Source: Candidatus Cloacimonadota bacterium
GTDB lineage: Bacteria > Cloacimonadota > Cloacimonadia > Cloacimonadales > Cloacimonadaceae
Assembly: GCA_027318525.1 (NCBI GenBank)
Contig: DAHVPA010000144.1
Location: 1 to 5,214 of the forward strand
Direction: 5' to 3'
DNA: 5,214 nucleotides
The position numbers and the translations under genes are program-made. Positions within the stretch are counted from its first letter, which is position 1. Every line of letters starts with the position of its first letter. This document shows positions 1 through 5,214 of this stretch, piece after piece. The notes beneath the pieces are model-generated. The model was not told the origin of the DNA, made no database searches, and saw nothing but the letters and a program-made list of their open reading frames with translations.

Positions 1-3000
1 AGCCTGGAATTATACGACTGGCAGCGCTATGGTCGTGGTTGGAGTAGTTGATAGCGGATTGCTGCTTAACCATCCCGATCTGATGTCAAATATCTATCAC
101 AATCCCAATGAAATTCCTGCCAACGGGATTGATGATGATAACAACGGCTATATTGATGACTATACAGGTTGGGATTTTGCCGATGCTCCGGAAATGAATG
201 ACGAGGCTTTGGGTGATTATATCGGTCAGGACAATGACGTGACTGACGAAAACTATCACGGCACCCATGTCGCCGGTATTCTTGGTGCTGTCACCAATAA
301 TGGACTCGGGATTGCAGGCGTTTGCTGGAATGTTAAAATACTCCCCATGCGCGCCGGATTCAGGACCACTTCAGGAACCGGTTTCCTGCAGGATGATGAT
401 GCTGCCGCAGCAGTAATCTACGGAGCAGATATGGGATGCAGCGTAATGAACCTGAGCTGGGGTGACGCTGCTTATTCGCCTATTATAGCTGATGCCTGCA
501 ACTATGCCTATGAACGCGGGATAGTGCTTGTCGCCTCAGCCGGTAATGATCCCGGACCTTATCTCAGCTATCCTGCCAAGCTGGCAAGCGTTATCTCCGT
601 CGGAGCCATTGATCCATACAAAAACCTGGCTGGATTTTCCAGTTACGGTCCTGAACTTGACCTTGTAGCTCCGGGACAGGAGATTTACAGCACCTATAAA
701 GCGGAAGGTTCCGAGCTGTATGAACAGATGTCGGGAACTTCGATGTCAGCTCCTTTCGTGACAGGGAGCGTAGCTCTGTTGAAATCGATTCACCCCAATC
801 TGACGCCCGATGAAGTCAGGTCACGCCTGTTAAGCTCAACTGATGATTTGGGACAGGTAGGTTTTGACCAGTATTTCGGGCATGGGCTTCTTAATGTCCG
901 CAAGCTTCTGGAAAACGTCAGTGCACCCTATGTCCATGTCGAATACCCATCCGACAATCTGGGAGTCTCCGGCGATTTTGATATCAGGGGATCAATCGGA
1001 GGCAGTAATTTTTTCCGTTATTCTGTGATGTGCGCCTGGCAGGATGAAACCCATCTGACAGATTGGAAGGATGTTTACGACAATTCACCCAGCCCGACGT
1101 TTTATTATGAACCGGTCACAGACGGCATTATTGCCCGGTTCAGACTGCACGAACTGATGAATGAAGGGCTTTATGTAATCAGGATTCAGTATGAAAGCAG
1201 AGACGGATCGGTCTATAACTTGTTCCGTTCTGTCAATATGGACCAGTCTGTTCCGCTTCTGCGTCCCAATACGTTTTCCGTTATGAAGCGATATGATGGG
1301 CAGAACGTCCGCTTTTATGCCGGAGCCAGATTCAACGAAGCTGTCAGGGCAGAGCTCGTGGTTTTTGCTGCTGACTCCACCCGTTATTCAATTTATCCCG
1401 CCAAGCTTGATTCCATTCAGGTCTGGGCGTTGCCAAACACGATTTTCCCCGGAAACATCAGCGTTGAGATTCATGCTACGAACAGCAGTGACCTTACCTA
1501 TTATTCTTCCCTGATGACAGATGTGGCGAATATCAGTTATGAGATCGTGCCCAATTACGGTTACGAAGCGCGTCAGATTGGCGAACCAATGGTTACTCTC
1601 AATCGTTTCTTTGATTTTAACCTAAACGGAGTTCCGGAATTTCTGGCAATGGAGCTTCCAACGACCGGATATGGTGTGGATAGGATTTATGAGCCAACGG
1701 AAGGCGACCTTGAGGTCAGATATACCTATGGCTCTCGTTTCATGCCTCTGGATATGGGAAATACCAATTCCTGGGGGCAGGAATATCTTACTCTCAATCT
1801 CGACACTGCTTCCCTTTATGAAACCCTGGCTTCCAGCATCTATCCGACTGCTTCCATCTGGTCGGACACCGGTGTTTCAGGTGGAATTATTGCCGATTAC
1901 GATAACGACGGCATCAAGGAATTACTACTCGTCAAAAACCTTGCCAGTGAACGTGTGATCAATCTCCACAAACGCATTGGACCCCCCAATGAGGTTTCTG
2001 CTGCCAAGATTACTCTGCGTAATACCTCTCCCACCAATCTCAGAAACATGTTTGTGCCGACTATTATCTGCGCCAATCTCGACAATGACAACCGTCCGGA
2101 TATCCTGACTGCTGATACGGATGGCGATATTATGATATATGAAGTAACTGGATCTCAAAGTGCAGTCCTGACCTGGAGCTTCCGAATGGCTGTTTCCAAT
2201 ACCTATTACCTTACAACCGGTGATTATGACGGCAACGGCAGCACTGATTTTATGGTGGGTGGTTATCATACAGATGTTTTGGATCCCAACCAGAATTTCT
2301 GGTTTTTTGAAGCCTTTACCCGCAACAGTGATAACAACTACCGCAGTATGGGTTACTTCCAGTTCAACCAGGTCAATTCTCAAAATGCCGTGCAGTCCTA
2401 TGACTTGGATGGTGACGGCAGCCATGAAATCATCATGTCGCTTTCTCCCAATCTTTATGTGGTCAAGTATCAGCAGGGTGAGTTTCGTCCCATCTTCTGT
2501 GATACCAGTGCCCGCACCTATCAGATTGCAGTCTGGTCAATGAATGGTCAGCCGCATTTCATGACCAACCGCTACAATGCTGCAGATACCCTCAAAGCCT
2601 TTGTCTGGACCCCCCAGGCTGCTTTTTCGGGACCTGCTACTCCATCCAACCTTACTGCCAGACCTTTGGACGGCTCTCATGTCCTGCTCCAATGGCAGGA
2701 AACTGGTGCTGATTACTATTGCCTATACCGCAAGGATGAGGACCATCCTTCCCTGAAGATTGCCGACATCATTGGCAGTTCTTACATCGATTCCACTGTT
2801 GTCTCCGGAAAAACCTATCATTACTCGATTACAGCCTGTGACAACAGCTTCTCCCCGCCGGAAAGTGTGCCCAGTCAATGGCTGGCTGTTATTCCTCTGG
2901 AGCGTCCTGAAGTTACTGATGTGGTCATGATAGGTGCTAATGAACTGAGGGTCACCTTTTCCAGCCAGCTGGCATCTTCTGCTTTAAATTCCGGCTGCTA

Positions 3001-3796
3001 CCGGGTTGACCACAATATGGGCAATCCTCTTTCCGTGAATAGTGTGCTCAATCAATATGGAGTCCAGCTTCGCTTCAGGTCTGTCTTTCCGGCTGATGTG
3101 GATAGTTTTTATCTGTCACTGCAGAATATCTATGGTGTTTCCGGAGTTGCTCCTTCCCAATTGGTGCATTCCTTTGGTTACAATCAGGATTTTACGGCAC
3201 CTTATATCGAATCTGCAGTCGTGGGGGATGACAACCGCTCTGTGCAGATTACCATCAGTGAATCTGTCCTGCCTGCCACAGCTATGAATCCTGACAATTA
3301 TGAACTGGTTCTGCCTGCCAACGATGCGCTAAACAGCATCCAATCAGTTTCTGTGGATGCCAACCTCATCTCTGTCCGGCTCAACTCTCAGCTCAAATAT
3401 ACCAATCAGCTTTATTACATGATTTTAAATAATATCACCGATTTGGCTGGAAATCCCATCATCGCCAATCAAAACATCTGTAAGTTTTATCGCGCCGATA
3501 TTACCAATCTATCCAGTCTTGTCACATATCCCAATCCTGTAAAGGTATCTCAATACAATCAGGTCAACTTTATGAACTTCCCTCCTGATATAAGGGGTAA
3601 ACTGGCAATTTACAGCGCTTCCGGCGACCTTGTCTATGACACAGGGATTGGTCCTTTCAATCCCACCACCAGCAATATTTCCTATCAGTGGAATCTCAAA
3701 AACAACTCCGGTAAAAGGGTTTCCTCCGGGATTTATTACTACGTCGTCAACATGGGCGGTGAGACCCGCAAAGGCAAAATCGCTATCCTGAATTAG
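1..3796 (+). CDS. Secreted multidomain subtilisin-like serine protease (S8) with C-terminal sorting-like domain, 5' partial
   Basis: Residues are numbered from the Met at base 29. The frame is open upstream to base 2 (AWNYTTGSA precedes that Met), matching the usual start of a subtilase core, so signal peptide and propeptide lie outside the window. Seen: catalytic Asp8 (VVDSG), His77 (HGTHVAG), substrate-strand SWG 143-145, oxyanion Asn173 (SAGND), Ser238 (GTSMSAP), and an acidic probable calcium loop at 35-44 (DDDNNGYIDD). The protease core ends near 293. Then come two Ig-like modules (about 300-400 and 405-500), FG-GAP/VCBS-type loops at 623, 683, 732 and 792 with a degenerate one at 529, a fibronectin III domain (about 870-956), two SbsA-like Ig domains (about 957-1053 and 1054-1155), and a YPNP C-terminal domain (1163-1255). 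Family knowledge: endopeptidase acting outside the cell, probably exported by Sec then carried across the outer membrane or anchored by the C-terminal domain. All catalytic residues are intact, so activity is expected; the substrate is unknown. Ends in TAG. The protease call is very secure; outer domain boundaries are approximate. Confidence 0.95.
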   Translation, partial: AWNYTTGSAMVVVGVVDSGLLLNHPDLMSNIYHNPNEIPANGIDDDNNGYIDDYTGWDFADAPEMNDEALGDYIGQDNDVTDENYHGTHVAGILGAVTNNGLGIAGVCWNVKILPMRAGFRTTSGTGFLQDDDAAAAVIYGADMGCSVMNLSWGDAAYSPIIADACNYAYERGIVLVASAGNDPGPYLSYPAKLASVISVGAIDPYKNLAGFSSYGPELDLVAPGQEIYSTYKAEGSELYEQMSGTSMSAPFVTGSVALLKSIHPNLTPDEVRSRLLSSTDDLGQVGFDQYFGHGLLNVRKLLENVSAPYVHVEYPSDNLGVSGDFDIRGSIGGSNFFRYSVMCAWQDETHLTDWKDVYDNSPSPTFYYEPVTDGIIARFRLHELMNEGLYVIRIQYESRDGSVYNLFRSVNMDQSVPLLRPNTFSVMKRYDGQNVRFYAGARFNEAVRAELVVFAADSTRYSIYPAKLDSIQVWALPNTIFPGNISVEIHATNSSDLTYYSSLMTDVANISYEIVPNYGYEARQIGEPMVTLNRFFDFNLNGVPEFLAMELPTTGYGVDRIYEPTEGDLEVRYTYGSRFMPLDMGNTNSWGQEYLTLNLDTASLYETLASSIYPTASIWSDTGVSGGIIADYDNDGIKELLLVKNLASERVINLHKRIGPPNEVSAAKITLRNTSPTNLRNMFVPTIICANLDNDNRPDILTADTDGDIMIYEVTGSQSAVLTWSFRMAVSNTYYLTTGDYDGNGSTDFMVGGYHTDVLDPNQNFWFFEAFTRNSDNNYRSMGYFQFNQVNSQNAVQSYDLDGDGSHEIIMSLSPNLYVVKYQQGEFRPIFCDTSARTYQIAVWSMNGQPHFMTNRYNAADTLKAFVWTPQAAFSGPATPSNLTARPLDGSHVLLQWQETGADYYCLYRKDEDHPSLKIADIIGSSYIDSTVVSGKTYHYSITACDNSFSPPESVPSQWLAVIPLERPEVTDVVMIGANELRVTFSSQLASSALNSGCYRVDHNMGNPLSVNSVLNQYGVQLRFRSVFPADVDSFYLSLQNIYGVSGVAPSQLVHSFGYNQDFTAPYIESAVVGDDNRSVQITISESVLPATAMNPDNYELVLPANDALNSIQSVSVDANLISVRLNSQLKYTNQLYYMILNNITDLAGNPIIANQNICKFYRADITNLSSLVTYPNPVKVSQYNQVNFMNFPPDIRGKLAIYSASGDLVYDTGIGPFNPTTSNISYQWNLKNNSGKRVSSGIYYYVVNMGGETRKGKIAILN
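1592..2473 (+). other. FG-GAP/VCBS-type calcium-loop repeat region within the protease (probable beta-propeller)
   Basis: Four clear loops of the form (D/N)xDxDxxxxD/E are visible, numbered from the Met at base 29: DYDNDGIKE (623-631), NLDNDNRPD (683-691), DYDGNGSTD (732-740) and DLDGDGSHE (792-800). A weaker one, DFNLNGVPE, is at 529-537. Each is followed by hydrophobic beta-strand residues (ELLLV, DILTA, DFMVG, EIIMS). Spacing is about 50-60 residues between the clear copies, typical of propeller blades; the 94-residue gap before the first clear copy may hide a decayed blade. Family knowledge: such loops bind calcium in integrin-like propellers and are common in secreted FCB-group proteins, where they are thought to mediate adhesion or stabilise the fold. 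The propeller fold and its blade number are inference. Confidence 0.75.
2636..2896 (+). other. Fibronectin type III domain within the protease
   Basis: Residues 870-956 from the Met at base 29 show the normal Fn3 strand pattern: TPSNLTA opening, VLLQWQ (strand B tryptophan at 889), YYCLYRKDE (strand C tyrosines), SSYIDSTV, then the hallmark GKTYHYSITACD, and closing SVPSQWLAVIP. It sits between the calcium-loop repeats and two SbsA-like Ig domains, so it is probably a spacer or carbohydrate/surface-contact module. Its role here is inferred. Confidence 0.8.
3515..3793 (+). other. C-terminal YPNP sorting-like (T9SS type A / FlgD-Ig-like) domain of the protease
   Basis: Residues 1163-1255 start with VTYPNPV, continue with KLAIYSASGDLVYD (the I-Y-x-x-x-G turn) and WNLKNNSGKRV, and end in SSGIYYYVVNMGGETRKGKIAILN. 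This is the usual order for FCB-group C-terminal domains: YPNP, a strand with the xxGxxV turn, the W-(D/N)-(L/G)-(R/K) strand, and SGIYYY followed by a basic GK(I/L) tail. In Bacteroidota, domains of this type direct export by the type IX system. Whether that system operates in this organism cannot be seen here. Confidence 0.8.
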
Positions 3797-3836
3797 GATT
3801 TGCGGTCAGACTCCGGTTCACACATTGTCAGACATG

Positions 3837-3880
3837 ATTGCCTAACCAAAAGGAAGGCAAGAGTGCCTAGGCTAAGCAAT
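3837..3880. repeat. Imperfect inverted repeat after the protease gene (weak possible terminator)
   Basis: About 40 bases past the TAG stop, ATTGC (3837-3841) pairs with GCAAT (3876-3880), short inner TA/TA and CC/GG pairs follow across single mismatches, and AGGCA (3855-3859) pairs with TGCCT (3864-3868) around an AGAG tetraloop. A run of five T's occurs at 3894-3898, but 13 bases beyond the stem, which is too far for a canonical intrinsic terminator. It could help end transcription of the protease mRNA or protect its 3' end; it could also be chance. Confidence 0.25.
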
Positions 3881-3961
3881 AAAATCCATGCTGTTTTTGC
3901 TATCCGGTTGAGTTTGTCAAATTGGTTGCTTAAAATATTTCAAATGAAGCATGTTTGACGG

Positions 3962-4009
3962 GAGGGGTCATCGAGGGGTCTTCGAGGGCTTTCCCCTCGA
4001 TAACCCCTC
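3962..4009. repeat. Strong GC-rich hairpin with 11-base internal periodicity between the convergent genes
   Basis: The left arm GAGGGGTCATCGAGGGG (3962-3978) pairs with the right arm CCCCTCGATAACCCCTC (3993-4009) at 16 of 17 positions; the only mismatch is C3969 against A4002. The loop is 14 bases (3979-3992). The left side is also a tandem repeat: GAGGGGTCATC (3962-3972), GAGGGGTCTTC (3973-3983), then a decaying third GAGGG (3984-3988). The right arm repeats CCCCTCG with the same 11-base spacing, so it can pair in shifted registers. Neither strand has a T-run after the stem. It may act as a bidirectional transcript end or mRNA-stabilising hairpin, or be a copy of a dispersed palindromic (REP-like) element. 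The structure is certain; the function is not. Confidence 0.85.
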
Positions 4010-4031
4010 GCAGCATTTATGGAAGCAGACT

Positions 4032-4060
4032 AAATCCTGATAAATGGATAAACAGGATTT
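4032..4060. repeat. AT-rich inverted repeat just past the stop of the minus-strand gene
   Basis: AAATCCTG (4032-4039) and CAGGATTT (4053-4060) are perfect reverse complements separated by a 13-base AT-rich loop that contains GATAAA twice. It begins 15 bases after the stop codon of the minus-strand gene, the right place for a 3' end structure, but the stem is short and is followed on the minus strand by AGTCTGC rather than a T-run. ATCCTG/GATAAA words of this kind resemble dispersed intergenic repeats that I recall from several bacterial genomes; that link is from memory only. Confidence 0.5.
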
Positions 4061-4075
4061 CAAGTCATAAAAACA

Positions 4076-5214
4076 TCAGCGCAGCAGCATCAGCTTGCGG
4101 TTGACTCTGTGTCCTTTGTCACTTATGATGGAGATTTGATACAATCCGGAGGCGCACAGCCTGCCGTGGTTATCCCTGCCGTCCCAACTCAGTTCTGTAG
4201 CACCTTTTTCCCAAAGATTTGACCACACAAGCTGCCCTTTCAGGTTATAGACTGCCACCCTGGTCTCTATTGACTTCGGAGCATCAAATTTTAGTGTCAG
4301 TTGCGAGGCAGCAGGATTAAAGGGATTGGGATAGATAGAAAGCTGATTTACCGGCTGGACTTCCTCCTGATTGGATGTATAAGTAATCACAATCTGGTTG
4401 AGAGCAAAATATTCTCCGGATGAGTACATTCCTGACAAAGTGTATGTGTGCTCAATTCCCTCTTCAGGTATCGGGATATTGACTGATGAGTTAGGCAGGT
4501 TTATTTGTGTAAGAAAAACTCCATTATCATACAGATTGTAATAGCTGGGACCGGGCATGTAGTGCGGTGGAATCCAGTAAAAATTTAAAATATCAGTAAT
4601 CTTATAGCCGAAATGATTGGGGAGTTGGACTATCGGGTCAGGTGGAATTTTCCAGTAGTTTCCTGTAGCCAGAGGAAATAAAGTCCCGTCAGGCTCAACT
4701 GTTTCAGCATCCTCATAGCTCACCTGCTCAGCTAATCCTGATGTCATGATCTCTATAATCTTCCAGTTTCCGGAATTATTGTCATACAGTTGTTTTTCCA
4801 CAATGCTGCCGCTGTTTTCCAACGTTATCAGGTCATAGATATAAGCATCGGGTCCGGTAAAGGAGGTGATTCCTGTAATGGCTGAAGCGCTTGCCAGGAT
4901 TGGCGTCTGCTCACTGATGGAGTATTTCCAGAACTGAATCCAGGTGCCACTGATATCAAGATTGTCTATCTTTCTCCAAATGGGCGTAGAAGCAATATCA
5001 TAGTTAATCATAATGCCGTCATTGTCAGTTTTGGAGTAACGGCAGATATGCAGGTAGTCTCCATCCCTGTAGAGCCAATGTCTCTCAGTCGGGGCATAAA
5101 CGAAAAATCCTCTTTCCAGTGGATAAGAAAGATGAGTCCCGATGACTTCCGGATAGCCTATCCAAAAGTAATCAGCAGGTATAGAATTGATAAGCATCAT
5201 GTCACCAATGCTGA
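4076..5214 (-). CDS. Secreted protein of unknown function with Fn3-like and C-terminal YPNPFNP sorting-like domain, 5' partial
   Basis: Residues are numbered from the Met at base 5200; the frame stays open upstream to the window edge (SIGD precedes it). No ribosome binding site sits before that ATG and no signal peptide follows it, so the true start is probably outside the window. About residues 1-200 are rich in aromatic and beta-forming residues (for example YFWIGYP, HWLYRDGDYLHICRY, GTWIQFWKYSI) and match no family I recognise. Residues 203-275 look like a fibronectin III module (FYWIPPHY, YYNLYDNGVFLTQI, HTYTLSGMYSSGEYFALNQIVI), a form often found just before the sorting-like domain in Cloacimonadota-type proteins. 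The end (284-374) is the sorting-like domain: YPNPFNP at 290-296, VAVYNLKGQLVW, LSWDGRDNHGRLCASGLYQISI, and the basic tail NRKLMLLR before TGA. Expected to be surface-attached or secreted. It converges on the protease gene, so the two are not co-transcribed. Function of the N-terminal part: unknown. Confidence 0.88.
   Translation of the reverse strand, partial: SIGDMMLINSIPADYFWIGYPEVIGTHLSYPLERGFFVYAPTERHWLYRDGDYLHICRYSKTDNDGIMINYDIASTPIWRKIDNLDISGTWIQFWKYSISEQTPILASASAITGITSFTGPDAYIYDLITLENSGSIVEKQLYDNNSGNWKIIEIMTSGLAEQVSYEDAETVEPDGTLFPLATGNYWKIPPDPIVQLPNHFGYKITDILNFYWIPPHYMPGPSYYNLYDNGVFLTQINLPNSSVNIPIPEEGIEHTYTLSGMYSSGEYFALNQIVITYTSNQEEVQPVNQLSIYPNPFNPAASQLTLKFDAPKSIETRVAVYNLKGQLVWSNLWEKGATELSWDGRDNHGRLCASGLYQISIISDKGHRVNRKLMLLR
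4079..4351 (-). other. C-terminal YPNPFNP sorting-like domain of the minus-strand protein
   Basis: This stretch encodes residues 284-374 of the minus-strand protein. YPNPFNP (bases 4313-4333) is the most common opening of this family. It is followed by TLKFDAPKSIETRVAVYNL, the KGQLVW turn, the LSWDGRDNHG strand and SGLYQISI with a basic tail. The WDGRD.xG..xxSGxY signature is the one used to recognise FlgD-Ig-like and T9SS type A domains. Its sequence differs clearly from the domain of the facing protease, so this is not a recent duplication of the same 3' end. Confidence 0.85.

Noticed and set aside
1925..2425. A 166-codon open frame on the minus strand inside the protease gene
   Set aside because: It lies wholly antisense to the calcium-loop region. 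Its Val/Ile-rich product follows from the complement of many GAT/GAC codons, and no domain or ribosome binding site is seen.
1293..2543. Short plus-strand open frames of 73-107 codons in another frame within the protease gene
   Set aside because: They overlap well-conserved protease-gene domains, show no protein-like hydrophobic patterning, and have no ribosome binding site. They are out-of-frame shadows.
3962..4009. Calling the GC-rich hairpin a canonical Rho-independent terminator
   Set aside because: The stem is strong, but GCAGCATTT follows on the plus strand and CCCGTCAAAC on the minus strand; neither is a U-tract.
3962..4010. A CRISPR array in the gap, suggested by the repeated GAGGGGT units
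   Set aside because: Units are only 11 bases with no unique spacers; it is a single palindromic structure.
3797..4075. A tRNA or other known structured RNA in the intergenic gap
   Set aside because: No cloverleaf, T-loop motif or CCA end could be found by eye, and the hairpins do not match a riboswitch I know.
5150..5214. ATG at base 5200 as the true start of the minus-strand gene
   Set aside because: The frame continues to the window edge without a stop, there is no properly spaced ribosome binding site, and the residues after it do not form a signal peptide, which a protein with this C-terminal domain should have.
1..5214. A new defence, mobile or multi-gene system
   Set aside because: Only two partial, convergently placed secreted-protein genes are present. 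There is no transposase, integrase, nuclease, toxin-antitoxin pair or phage gene.

Overview
The window holds the 3' parts of two large genes that face each other, one on each strand, separated by a 279-base gap. Both encode extracellular, multi-domain, beta-rich proteins that end in the same kind of C-terminal module: a YPNP motif, then a beta-sandwich finishing in SGxYxxxV/I and a short basic tail. Pfam-type resources label this module FlgD-Ig-like or 'T9SS type A sorting domain'. Together with moderate GC content (judged by eye, not computed), this points to an anaerobic member of the Fibrobacteres-Chlorobi-Bacteroidetes superphylum. The style is very reminiscent of Candidatus Cloacimonadota (WWE1), which have many proteins ending in YPNPFNP-type domains. 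The lineage is an inference; no phylogenetic marker is present.

Region 1 (bases 1-3796, + strand) is a subtilisin-like serine protease (family S8) cut off at its 5' end. The catalytic Asp, His, Asn and Ser are all present. They are followed by two Ig-like linker domains, a run of FG-GAP/VCBS-type DxDxDG calcium-loop repeats, a fibronectin type III domain, two SbsA-type Ig-like domains and the C-terminal sorting-like domain. The reading frame runs without a stop to base 2, so the first ATG at base 29 lies inside the catalytic domain and is not the start.

Region 2 (3797-4075) is the gap between the two 3' ends. It contains a strong GC-rich hairpin built on an 11-base period, a smaller AT-rich perfect inverted repeat next to the second gene, and weaker foldable sequence after the first gene. 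None has a good U-tract, so intrinsic termination is possible but not demonstrated.

Region 3 (4076-5214, - strand) is the 3' part of a second secreted protein. Its N-terminal part is not recognised; it continues into a fibronectin-III-like module and a YPNPFNP sorting-like domain. It also runs off the window, so its true start and signal peptide are not visible.

The likely shared theme is surface-bound or secreted proteins, one of them an active-looking protease. The tail-to-tail layout means they are not one operon. I see no RNA genes, CRISPR array, insertion sequence or defence system, and no evidence for a new multi-gene system.
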